Part shown: in pieces, positions 49,621 to 61,900 of the stretch
Numbering within the stretch: position 1 is the first letter of the stretch
How the letters are laid out: every line of letters begins with the position of its first letter
DNA from: Campylorhamphus procurvoides
Lineage: Eukaryota; Chordata; Aves; Passeriformes; Dendrocolaptidae
Assembly: GCA_013396655.1 (NCBI GenBank)
Contig: WBMV01000785.1
Location: forward strand, 186,001-250,000
Length of the DNA stretch: 64,000 nucleotides
Direction: 5' to 3'
The notes under the pieces: model-generated
Database searches by the model: none
Seen by the model: the letters and a program-made list of their open reading frames with translations, nothing else
Told to the model about the DNA's origin: nothing
Made by a program: the position numbers and the translations under genes

Positions 49621-52600
49621 AACTATATATATTAAAAGATTTGAATATATTTATATTACAAGAAAAGGAATAGATCTGATGCTGAGAAGCCTACTGTTTC
49701 AGACTAATTTTGTTGGTTTTTTTGAATCTGAAACTCAGAAGCTTAACAACTGATACTATACTAATAATGTAAATTATTCATTACTATTGAAAAAACTATT
49801 TCCTATGGAGAAAATGGATATAGCCTGCAGAATGTATCAGCCTCCATGTCACCCAGTGCCTTGACTTAGCTACAGTACCACACACAGGCAGGTAGTTAGA
49901 TATATACTTATCCAACCTGCATACATTATCTGATTGGCATGTTCACTTGCTCCTTGACTGCCATAAATGAGTGGCGGTGCAGGTGCCATTAGCACATGCA
50001 TCTTTTTCTGAATGCACCATTGTAGGAGTAACTGAAAAGCTGTTTGTACTACTCAGTCAGAAAGTTGGCAGAAGGGCTGGGTGAAAAATGGCAAGTATGT
50101 TTCAAGAAAAATTCAAAAAACTTAATGTTTACTCTACATTTTTTAACATCTCACCAAGAAACTCAAAAAACTTGAAGGCATTGAAACCAAATACTTTTCA
50201 GGTTTTTATTTAACAATTATTGCATTTTCTTCTTCTTACCTTTATTCCTTTGTCCTCCCTCCCCTCCTCATTTTTTTTTAACTATTTTAATTTCCTGCCC
50301 TTTGTCTTTAATGACAAAGTAGAAGAGAAAGAAGGAACAGAATGAATGAGAGAGAGAAGGAAACAATACCTAGGAAGCTATAACAGTTTTAGCAGGCTAG
50401 TTGAATAGAGACATCTTTGTTTGCCTATACTAAGGTAATAAATGCGCCAGTAGGTGAAGTTCAATTTGATAGTAAACTGTTTGGCTTGCTCAAGACATGT
50501 CTTTCAGCTGGTTGTAGATTTTTAGCCTATCCTTTTGCTCTCTTAAAAATGGAATAGAGCTTTCTTAGGCACCACTGTAAAAGTCACTACCTCCTTTTCC
50601 TTCATGGCTTGTGTGTTTGCAATTTATGACCTGAGTCAGAAGATACATGTTTCATGCACATATATAACACTTCTGAAAAGTTGGCAAGAGTCATCTTTGA
50701 GTTAGCAAGGAAAAGAAAAAATTTATGCTTACAAATCTGGGCTTAAGTTATTCCTCCATCTCAAGCTTCATGTGTTTGCTTTCCATTTCAGCAGCTGCTG
50801 GAAGCACTCTTCAATAGGAACCAAATAAATCCATACCACCTGTCTCACTCTGAATTGGAGCCCAAATCTCTCTGTAAACTATCTCGACATTTCCATGCCA
50901 TGAAGAAAACAAACCAGAAGGGGAATAATAAGACCTTATGGAATTTATAGGACTGTGATTTGAAATTACAGTAAAATCTTCATAATTCCTCTAAAAAACT
51001 CTTTGAAATGTGAATGCAGTGTCTTCCTCTCCAAATTTGGTAAATACTGATATGTTTCAATTTCATGCTAACCTATATCTATTTTACTACACATTAAATT
51101 TTCAGGTCTTTTGATATTTAGCCTCTCCCCCATTACATTTCATGGCAAGGTGGCTGTGAAGAAATGTATGGATGTGTGAGAATAGAAACAGTCATCTGAG
51201 GAAACCATCAGGATTCTTCCAGAAGTACATGGCATGTTTATCTGTATAGACTCGAAAGTTAGCATTTTCTAAACTCTGCAGGTCTCCCACACAATGTTCA
51301 TAAATAAAAGCACATTTTGAAACCCTGCCTTTAGTCCTAAATCCCAAGGTAAGGATTGACTGGAATATATTGGAACAGACCTTTAGGTTTGGATGAAATG
51401 TTAGTCTTAGGTCATTGCCATGCCTTTCAAGCACGCAAAAAAACTACTGTAATATGTTGTTTTGGTACTGGGCCATGCAAATCTTGCCCAAATTTTGAGT
51501 ATGTGAGCCGTCAGTAAAAGAGCTGCATAGTTGTAGGCAGGAGGTACTTCAGTGGAATGCAAGTGAAACTTGCCCCCTCATTTCACTTCAAATGAGCTGA
51601 TTAAAAAAAAGGGCTTGTGCTGTGGAGATAAAAACAGATAAGCCAAACAACTAATTTGTTTTTCCAGTGAGGGTTTCATACAGTTTATAAACAGAGCAGT
51701 AATCAACACATTCACTGGGATGTTAATGCAGATATGGTAAAGCAGTATACGACAGCCAAGGGACAGAGTGCACTTCTTACTCATTCTCCCCAGCCATGAA
51801 ATCAGTAACTCAGATCATTTGTCTAAGTCATCTACTATTACTTTGGAGTGAATCAGTGCATGGACATTTAAGGACATCCCAAGCACATTTGTTCATTTAA
51901 TAAGGAAAAAAAAAAAACAAAATAAAAATAACAACTGTTTTATTTGAAAGCCAGGACCAAGAGAGATTTAGTTTAACTAAAGCAATATTTGACTTTAGTT
52001 CAAGCTGGGCAGGAGTTCAGCCAGAAGTTATCATATGATTGGGTTTTGGGGTTTCTATTTGTTTGGAAGTGTGTGTGAAATGATCTAGTAGTGGTCTCAG
52101 TCCAAATTCAAAAACGTTAATGCCTCTGTTCCTCACAAAACCCCACAATTTGCAACCTTGTTAAGAGTCTCTGAACACAGGGATGGAGCAAGAACCCCTA
52201 GACTCTTCAGGGTCTGCTCTGCACATCTGAAATAAAGAGATGGGAGATATGAAATGGTATCATTACCTTTGCTCTCTTGCCAATCCTTTATTAAGAAGAA
52301 AAAAGCATCACTGAGAAAAGAAAAAAAAAAAAGAATGGCCACCTACACCAACTACTCTGTTTGTATTTTTGCCCTTGTCCTATAGGATCTCTGCAAACAC
52401 TTTTTGGCCTTGTCACACTGCTGCTGAGCCTGGTTAAGAGTCAGAAGGATCTACACAGTGAAGATGAGACAATTTACTGTGAGTTCTTTATTTGAAAAGC
52501 ATGTGTCCTAAAGTTTGTTCAAAGTTAACTTTACAGGGTTTTGCCTTCTAGGAAGTATAAAATAAAAATATTAACAAATGAAGAGGGTAAGTAGAAAATA

Positions 52601-54530
52601 TAATAAAAACACTGGTGCATTTCATATATATGAAGCTTTCCAGTTTTAAGGACTATTCTTTATGTCTATCACTCTAGACTTCACTGCAACCAATGAAACA
52701 TATTTAGTCTGCATTTAGAGTACATATCCCATGGAATAGCACATGTTCAAAGCAACAGAAAAGCTTTCACTAATCTCTCACATACAATGCAGCCTTGAAA
52801 TACATAATTTGTAATACTCGTTGGAGAGTTTTTCAGACAGTATTTCTTAGAGGACTGTAATTAAGAATGACATTTTCTCAGTCCTAGTGCTGTTTGCCTC
52901 ATCAATAAAAAAATAAATAAATTATACGTCTAAGGGTATATCCTGACAATTCAGCACTTAAGAATATTTTCAAGCCAAGCTCCAGTAGGTTAAAAAGTAA
53001 TGCAAAGTGCATGAAGTCATTGGATATTTTCTTTGTGAACAGCAGTCATAATATACCAATAATGATCATATGCCATTTCCCCATATGGGAATTGAATTAT
53101 TTCATCTATCTTCCTTCTACCTTCTTCTACACCTCCTGCCAACTTTCCAAATGAAAGTTTGGTCTAAAAAATTGTACAGGTGACTCATGGTTTCAAGTGA
53201 AAATGAAATTTCAAACTTCAGAACATAACTTCAACTTCAGACAAATGTATAAAATACCATTAAAACAGATGTTAAAATCAACAGTAATGTTCTTTATTTG
53301 TTTAGCTATATATGATCAAACTTTGGAGTGGCTAAGAAAGTCTTCTCTCCTGAATTAACTTTACCAAATCACACACAATCAGATACTGAAATTAAAGGAA
53401 CTGAAAGTTATTTTCCCTCTGCAGTTTTATTTGACTCTTTCTCATCCTTGTACCAAATTGAAAACAACAGATTGTGCTGTAAAGGTTGTCGTTGAACTAT
53501 ATGTGTATTCTGTTGAAATGTTCCATGAAGACTACGTGGCTGCAGACTATTTTTGATTGACACCACTTAAACAGAAGTAGAATCAGGCCTTTATAATCCT
53601 GCAAGAATTGCAGAGATGTATAGTTTCCTTGGCATTAATCAGAATTGCTGGGTAACGGCTCCCCTCAGAGGTAGTATAGGAAGCTTGCGCCAGTCCAGTA
53701 CATCTCCTTTGCTACTCAGTGTCAGGAGGAAGGAGGTTGTGCATTATATGTCATAGTTCTTACAAATATGTATTATAGACTCCATCCTACAGTGCACTAG
53801 AGATTGCCAGTTTAGTTATCTTCTTTTGTGGGAAATGACTGTAGCTAATAATACAATATGTTATAATTAATGACTGAAGAATTTATAGAAATTTAGAAAT
53901 GAAAACATGGCATCAAGGTTTAAGAGTCATTTTGCAAAATATGACCAGTTTTTAGGTTGTATTAGAAGCATGTAAAAGAGAAGCTTGCCTGACTACTTTC
54001 TAACACTTCAGCTTTACAAAACTAAAATGAAGGCAAAACAATGAATAAGATTTCTACTGATTTTGCAAGCTAGAAATTTGAATGTTTGTCCAAGCAGATG
54101 TTTAGAGTGGATCTGTGCCAGGCTAAGTTTTGTTTGGGAGAAATCTTTTCCTCAGTAGTGTCCATTCAGTCATTTAAGACTTACAAGCAGATTCTCTTGC
54201 TTCAAAGATGTTAATTTAGGATAACACATCAGCATGTACTCTGTCCTATATCTATTTGAAAGACTCTATTAAGGAGCATGGAGATGACTCCTTCCAATAT
54301 TATTTCCTGCTACTTTTATGAGTTGCATAAAAATGTTATTTAACTGACTTTTTAAAAAGTGTCCTAACAGATTTCTAAAAAATTTCTCACAGTTTGATTA
54401 TCAGATCGTTGTGGAATACATTAGCTTGACTTGTTTATCAAACAAGACAATAGAATAAAAGGACAATTTAATAAATTGAATATATTTTTTGAGGTCTACT
54501 CATTCTCCAGATTTCTCCAATGCAAGAAAT

Positions 54531-54600
54531 AGGGAATATCAGATGAAACTAGCATGTGGCAGATTCAAAAACTGCCAGGAGTAAGTGGCTCTTCACAAAT
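54531..54600 (+). mobile_element. Ancient CR1 LINE fragment, 3' part
   Basis: The blocks 'agatgaaactagcatgtggc', 'agattcaaaaactgcc' and 'agtaagtggctcttcacaaa' follow the old amniote CR1 order ('...gaaactagcaggtggcaggttcaaaacaaacaggaggaagtacttcttcacaca...'). This part of the element lies downstream of the part found in the next feature, yet here it comes first. Confidence 0.65.
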
Positions 54601-54689
54601 GAGGGGAAAAAAGTCCAAGTAGATAAAATCAAAATTTTCTGAGATGACCACCATCACTACAGGAAAAGTCTGGAAGTCATAACTCATGT

Positions 54690-55232
54690 AAGAACTAGGA
54701 AAATATCAGCTCACTGCTTAGTAGCAGTTGAAGTAGCAAATAAAATTATAGGAAATATCAGGAAAGGAACAATTACTAGGAAAAGGACAGAGTTTTGCCA
54801 CAGTGTAAACCCATGCTGCATCTCGAATCCTGTGTGCAGGTGACTCCCTTTGCTCGAGAAAGGATACAATGCAGTTGGGAGAAGTGTGAAGAGGGGCAGC
54901 AGTAATGACAGCATGTGCACCAGCTGCCATACATGGAGCAGTCAAGTAGCTAGGGCACTTCTTCTGGGCAGAAATATGACAAAGCTTTATAAAATGATGA
55001 GCAACAACAACAAAAAAGAAAGCTGGACAGTGACTATTTGTTCATCATCTCCCTAAATATAGGAAGTATAGACCATGAGTGGAACCTAATGGATGGCAGG
55101 TTCAAAGCAAGCACTGGAAGATGTGTCTTCCCTGAAGACATTGCTAAGGTGTGGAACTGAATGCATACTGTGTGAAGCTTCAGTGAGGTAAAGAGAAGAC
55201 TGGAGAAATTAATGGAAAAAATGACCGTTAAA
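54690..55232 (+). mobile_element. Ancient CR1 LINE, end of ORF2 to 3' region
   Basis: Matching blocks of the old CR1 type, in order: 'gcagttgaagtagcaaataa', 'ttataggaaatatcaggaaa', 'ggaacaattactagg', 'aaacccatgctgcatct', 'atcctgtgtgcagg', 'ctttataaaatgatgag', 'ggatggcaggttcaaagc', 'ggtgtggaactgaatgc', 'aaattaatgga'. No frame survives. The divergence and element type suggest an insertion that predates modern birds. The terminal tail is not legible. Confidence 0.82.
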
Positions 55233-55685
55233 TGTGTAGATTCTATGCCTAGCTCAGTAAATCTTTTAGTGACTAAGTCCAGGAGGCAGAGGGTATTTTA
55301 TTTTAAAAGTTCATTATTCTGTAGATAGAGAACAAGTCCAAGTACATTTTTATCTAAAAGAATTTCAGATGTAAAAATAATTGTTAATGGGAACAAACAC
55401 ACAGAGAGATATTTTATGTTTTCTTAGAGATTATGAAATAGCAAAAATCACCTGGGAAAACCAAGATTAACACTAATTTTCCTTCTGTCAGTCTTTGCAT
55501 TGGTAGTTCTGCAACACTTTTGTACACATGCATTATTTCTCACACTGTTATAAAGCTGGCCAGTAACATTCTGCACTTGCTTTTTAAATGGATGAATAAG
55601 AGAAAGAACAACTGTGATGCCTTATTTTTCAAAGCTTTAGTCCATCCTTATCTTTCACTGTAAGGTAAAGCCATCACTGTAACTG
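55233..55685. other. Unassigned spacer before the LTR
   Basis: About 450 bases of AT-rich sequence, with nothing recognisable as gene or repeat. Confidence 0.55.
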
Positions 55686-56094
55686 TGTCCTGTTTCCAGC
55701 CAAGACAGGACTAATTTTTGCAGTAACAAGGAGGGGCATGGCTAGGACACAAAGGCTATTCTACAGCCCCTCACATAATTTTCTAGGAATGGAGAAGGGC
55801 TCTCTTCCAGGTCAGAGTAGTGTGGTGGGGTCAGGCCGGGCTCTGTGCTGAGCATTTTCGTGGGAATCACTCACCTGTCTCTTTTACACTTATATCATTA
55901 TTGCTGTTGTTACTGTTCCTTTTCTTATCTCATTGCTGTTTCCAGTAAATTGTTCTTATCTCAGCCTGCGATTTTTAGCTTTTGTGCCTCAAATTCTCCT
56001 CTCCAGCTTTCCACAGGAGAGGGGGAAGTGAGTGAGCAGTGCATGGTTTCAGTGGAAACACTAAATTGGAGAATACCATTCCTAAACCACAACA
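55686..56094 (+). mobile_element. Degraded avian ERVL-type solo LTR
   Basis: It opens with 'tgtcctgtttccagcc', has the 'attattgctgttgttactgt' block, then 'ttcttatctcagcctgcga', 'tctcctctccagctttccac', 'gagggggaagtgagtgagca' and ends '...ctaaaccacaaca'. This is the order of another common bird ERVL LTR class. It is flanked by aactg (55681-55685) and aattg (56095-56099), a 5-bp target duplication with one transition. About 410 bases long, with no internal retroviral region beside it. The usual TATA box and AATAAA signal are not recognisable. Confidence 0.82.
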
Positions 56095-56238
56095 AATTGT
56101 CAAGTTACAATGGATGCCAAGGGAAGGACAAAAGTCTTAGTACATAGGTCTGAACAAAACCCAATAAAACAGTGTGACAGTCCCAGAAGAAAAAGGATGA
56201 CAAATAAAAATACTGGTTTATCCCAAACGCTCAGGAAA

Positions 56239-56323
56239 TTTTTTGTTTGTTTTTTTTTTTGGTTTTGGCTCATTGTTTTTTGGGTTTTTTTTTGGTTGGT
56301 TGGTTGGTTGGGGTTTTTTTTTG
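56239..56323 (+). repeat. GT-only tract with (GGTT)n run
   Basis: Plus strand nearly all T and G. At 56294-56313 it reads GGTTGGTTGGTTGGTTGGGG, five runs of at least two G, enough for a two-tier intramolecular G-quadruplex. It starts about 145 bases after the LTR ends. The open frames on both strands over it reflect composition (Phe, Trp, Gly, or Lys, Gln, Asn, Pro). Confidence 0.88.
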
Positions 56324-58899
56324 TCAAATGTAAGTGATAAGATGTGTATAAATGTCTTTGTACATCTTTTGTCTTCCAAACAATACACTAATTAATTTCC
56401 TGGCCAGAAAACCTTAATTAACCTAAGATTAATTAGTGCACTACAAATTTTAAGAGCCTAAGACAGTAAAGCAAGACAACATTTCACATTTCTTCACACT
56501 CCCTTGTTGAATGGAACTTGGAAATTAGAGATGAAATAAGCCCAGAGGGCATTCTCTTTAATAACATATTAATTAAGATTAGACATAAAATCTGAAATAC
56601 CAGATGTAGGATTATTCAAGCACTTTATATAAAGAAAACAAAACTACTGTTTTTGCAGCCTAGTGAATTTCTTTAATCAAAAAAGCAAACACCCAAATCT
56701 CAATATAATGTCTCAGGACAGACATTTAACTGAGAATATTACTGCTGGAATATATGTAACAGAACTGCTAGACTGTTTGAGTGCTCTAAATGTCAGAATA
56801 TCGACAACAGGATTATTTGAGATAATCAAGATATCATTGTGGAGTCTAAGTTCAAAAAGAATACTTAGTCATTCCTGAAAATCAGAATCACCTACTGTAT
56901 TTCAAACAATGAGCTACTAACCCAAAACACTGAAAATTGCCTGTCCTTTTCAAAAAACTTCATCTGTTTTAAGTAAATTAAAAATTCACAACAGTGCAGC
57001 CCAATGATAGTGATAGAATATTACTCTCCAGGAGTGAAATATTGCTCAGGAGTGAATTAGCACCATACGATCCTCTGTCATTTAGCAATCTGCCCTGTAT
57101 AAAGAGAATTAAGACCATTATCCAGTGAATATTCTTAGAGCATCATTTGCTCATCACTTTTTGCCAGCTCTCAGTACATGCTTAGTTTAGCTTCTATTTT
57201 TTTGGATAATTCAGAACATATAGCCTGTAGTAGGAAAACTTACATTTAATACTATGTTCTCACAGCTAAAAAACAATATATACCATGGAGCAAGGGGAGA
57301 ACCTGGAGTGTAAACGAAGGCCATACTCTTTCAAAGGCATGTCTTTAGTCTTACTCCAGAGACATGTAACTAGCTATGAACATGGAGAAGCCATGCAGTT
57401 CTTGGTCATTCAATGTATGTGGCTTCGTTCAAGTAGTGCCAAAGCAAGCCTCAAAGGTACTCTGCCTTACCAGAGGGCAATTTGTCTCATTGCTACCAGT
57501 ATGTTATACTAACACTTCCTCTGAATAAAATATGGAAACATTATGGGGCTGTTTTTGGCCTGCTTTAAGTGTTCTGTGAAGTGGCCTCTCTTTCCAGAAG
57601 TCAAGGGATGGAGAAATCCAGTACTTCTTGTCTTCTTTAAATGTTCTTACATGGCTGTTACTGAATATGGCCATTACTTCAGAAATAATGGCTTCATGTA
57701 CTGCATTATAAAAATAGAAATTAGTCAGTTTTCCAATTCAGCTGGCAGTTTTTGTTTTTAATATTTTTATTACTGCAGACATCACCGTCCAGTCATCTGC
57801 TAAAGATGAAACAGACAATAACTGAGCAGAACTGGAATGAATTTTGCTGCATTTGCAGCTGGGCATTTCATTACTGTACTCTGATGGGGGGAGGTATTTT
57901 GTTCTTTTTTTAGAGACAATCAAAATGTGATGCACAGCAACACTTCACTGAAAAAGGTTGCTGTTTTTTACAGGAAGACTGAAAGATCCATATTGACCTT
58001 TGTTTGTCACTCTCCTATCACTGCTGTGAGAGAAGCAGCAAGCTTGTCTCAGTTCCTCCCTCTGCCACTCCAGAGGCTCTTCTGATCACTGAATTATCAA
58101 TATTTTTTTAAATTTGAGAGAGGAGTTAGGCTAACCCACCCCAGATGCCACAACTATCCTGTATCTTGCTCTAGTTCTTCATACTGTTTTATTTCCCTCA
58201 CCTCCGGAGTTATTCTTCAAAGGAACAACCTGATCATTCTCTCTTTCAGAAGCTGGTAGTCACCAGGCCCTTCCTTAAATCCATAATTACTTCAGAACAG
58301 ATAATTTGGATGAGTAGCTTTGGCCAGCTATAAGCCATATTGATGGCCTAAAGATCAGAACACTCACACAGGTAAATGTGCTTTTCCATGAACTAAAAAC
58401 CTGTAAGAAAAAGTTTTCTTTTTTTGAGTTTGGCAAAAATTAAAAATAAAACCCCAAACCAAAAAACCAGTGCCCATTAGGGTTAATATTAAGTCCAAGG
58501 TGATGGAGGGGCTGTGCCCTGAAGATGCGTTAGCAGCAGCAGTCTTCTGCACACCGAAGTTGAAACTGAAACTTTGAAGTCCTGAGGCAACTTCTACATT
58601 TGAAGTTTCTGGGATTTGTTGGCCCTTAGCCAAAACTGTTCCTACACAGTTGCCTTGTCAAACTATATCCTCTCACTACAAATACCGTTCTTTCTGTTGG
58701 TTCCTTCTATGGGATTGTTAAAGAATTTGTAAAATTCACAGAGTTAAAACACATTTATAAATACAACATTTGCCACTTGTGTAGAATTAAAAAAAGAAAA
58801 AGGCAAGAATTATCTCTATCAACTTAAATAAATCTCAGCATGAAAACACTCTAGAATTAAAGAATGGAGAAAACACAGCTAGAAGTAGCACATAAATGA

Positions 58900-58971
58900 G
58901 CCCTGATCCACTGCCCATTGATGTCAGTGGAAAGACTTGCACTGACTTCACCAGATCAGGCATGTTGTGAA
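58900..58971. repeat. Imperfect palindrome, probable ancient amniote repeat
   Basis: The left part 'gccctgatccactgccca' and 'ttgatgtcagtgg' is mirrored by 'actgacttca' and 'ccagatcaggc'. It resembles the widespread amniote motif in which 'cctgatccaaagcccattga' and 'agtcaatgg' are mirrored about a short centre. The palindrome is seen directly; the assignment to an old repeat family rests on recall of its appearance and is uncertain. Confidence 0.55.
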
Positions 58972-61900
58972 GGTCTGAAAAATACTAACGATATCTTTAT
59001 GCAGGATATTTTCAGAACCAAATGGGATGCCTTTTTTTTTTTTAATCAATGGCTTGTATAAAATGGTATTTCTTTACAGAATGTCCCTGTCCATAAGAAA
59101 CTATAGGCAGGAAAAAGCAGAAGATAGAAAATATTTTTAATTAACCTTTAATTACTCAGAAATTTTTCTATGCCAAGAAGGAATATAACTGAAGACAATA
59201 TGCAGTAACATATTATGGGTGATCTTTTTAAAAGACACAAATAGAATATTTTCATTGTTGTCTTTTTACATTTTTACTTCCCTCCTCATATCATATTTCT
59301 CTTTCAGAAATCTCTCTGCATAGTTAAATTGGAACGTTATTCAGGAACTCTGGTGCCTTTTTATTATTTTACCATATGAGGGTTCAGGCATGTTGTCAGG
59401 TCATTTGACCTCCTTAAGTGCATTGGCAGAACTCTCATGTTCATGGCCAAGACATTTTCCTTGTTTCTTTTTCTCAAAGTTGTTTAAGTAATAATTTGTA
59501 TTAATTACAGAAAGTGCATCCTTAATTAACTGAGGAAAGACTTATTTTTTCCCCAGATGTCTCTTACATTTTAGCTGATGAATCCAATGATTAGATATAA
59601 ATGGAAGCTGATTTTTTAACTTGTTATTTTGCCTCATTAGTAAAAGAGATGGGAATGATGAAGAAAAAGGTGATCAATACACAAAGAAAAGATTAGATAT
59701 GCATTTGCAATATGAGTCAAAAAATACCCAAGTTAGTAGGAGAAGCTTTGAGAGCAAGCTTCCAAAGAAAGCTTTTATGGTGCAAAGTGATATACAGGAT
59801 CTTGATTTATACATGATTCTGCATACTGCAGTGGCTAAAAGAAAAACAAATAAAAATTAATACGGTGGGCTGTTCCAAACTGAAGAGCATACAAACATAA
59901 CTGGAAGTGCGCATTGCTTGTAATATCTCACACCAAAGGAAGGTTGTACCAGATTGGTGCATAAACACAAAGAGAGGTGCTCTTTGCCATGGGACGTGTG
60001 CCTCCATGAGGAAGGGTATGTTATGAAATGTAAATGAATCTCAGTCAATTACCCAGATAATTATTCAAGCTTATATACCTTTTCCAATATCAGTTTTTTA
60101 AACTTTAGTGAGAGAAGCCAAACACAAAAAACCTATTTCAAATTCTTACTCGCTTTCTGTATGTCCTGTGCATATGCCAGTTCAGCACTGTTCTGGATCT
60201 GCATTAGGATGGTTTCAGAGGGCTTGATTTTTGCTGACTTTCTGCAAACACCAGGATAACCACAGGAAGGTATGGAAGTGAGTAGTCTCTCCTCTGTCAG
60301 TGTTTTCCTTGTCAACATACTGCCACCACAATTAAACAAGTATTGTATGAGGAGGAAATGTCACCTTTCTGTTTCAGGATACAGGAATGTATAATCAAAA
60401 GGTCCTCAACAGTGAAGGTAGACAGAAGCAGCTAGTTTCACGCTTGGAAAGAAATAAGGGCAAATACTAGTGAACCACTGACAAACTCACACTTTCTAGT
60501 GCAGTCAGGTCCAAGACAACTAGAAAGAGCCAGCTGGTAAAAGTGGTCTTCAATAACACCTTCACTTTAAACTCTGAGGTTTTGGGCTAGTTTTATTTCT
60601 CTCTAGAAAGTAACTGAATTGCTTGATACAATGTATTATGCATGTCTTAGTGTTTCTGCATATTAAATTCTTCAGAAATGTATAAGAATTGTTAGATGGT
60701 ATAAGATGTGTTTGTGGATGGTGACAATTTGGATTTCCCCCACTGAGAGAATGAACAGCAAAGACCAATGCAAAGCCCAAACTGTACTTTAGAATAAGTA
60801 TGAAACTTTATTAGTAAGACAAGTATTGTTACACAGAGAGGGGGAGAGGTGGGGGAACTCATGAGAGAAGAAGAGTATCTGTCCACCTCAGATGGGAACA
60901 TTGCTCTGTTGCAGTGGTGAATATGTTTCAAGACAATGTCAGAAATTACCAGTTGACTTTACAGAAATTACTTTACATCCTCATATCCATATCAGACCTC
61001 ATATCTTAGGTAAGCTTTCACTTTTATGCTCCTCAATACTTCACCTCAGTTACCATCAGTGAATTGTCACATTTTGTTCACTACATGTAACTATGGGTCT
61101 TGTTTAAATAACATCAGCTTCACCAGAAGTTAATTCTAGGCTGCAGAAATGTTTGAAACCATTAAAGAGGAATATATTCACATTACTGAGCATGTACCCA
61201 AGTCCAGATCTTGCATACTCAGGTTCTGAGAAACATTTTGTAACTCCTGTAAGACTTGCAGGCTTACAGTTTGGTTCCTCATAGATCTAGCTACTACTTT
61301 TGTTGCTAGTTTTTTAATTCATTTCCAGATGCAGAACTTTTCTTAGAAATTGTTTGAGTTTTCAGTACAGATACATATGTAATATTGCATATATATTGGA
61401 GACTGAAAAAAATTAAATTCTACAATTTAATTTCTTTTTAAATGTAGTTGAACCATTTTTTATGACAATACTCCTTTCACATGCAAGGTGTCCTGTTATG
61501 CAAGGCTGACTGGGACTGAAACTCCCAATACATGCCCTTTTACCACATTCGGATTCATGCTAGATGAATGATATGCAATTAAAAGGTTAGGTGTCACAAA
61601 GTGGTATGTGAAGCAACTTTTACCTTTTCTAAGAGGTTGTTTCATACTTTGAAATTTATTACTAGAAAAGTTCATGTCCTCTAGGAATGAATTCCTTGTC
61701 TAGATTCTATCTAGGATTTCTTTTAGATAGCTGACTATTTTCTTTCTGGTTAGTCAAAGATGGTCTTGTCTAATGTCCTGCCAACCTCCAGAAGAGCATA
61801 GGTATTTCCTCTGTTGTGGTTTAAGGTATCTGAGCATCATTAATGGAAAACAGTCTTTCAATGAACCCAGATCTTCAGTTATTGCAGATGTGTTGTTTAC

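Larger units (their letters stand above)
48521..54530. other. Long stretch without a recognisable gene
   Basis: About 6 kb of AT-rich sequence without a supported exon. It holds two GT-only tracts, a 20-bp perfect palindrome and a larger hairpin, all listed separately, and a poly-A run near 52321. Open frames are few and short. Confidence 0.55.
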
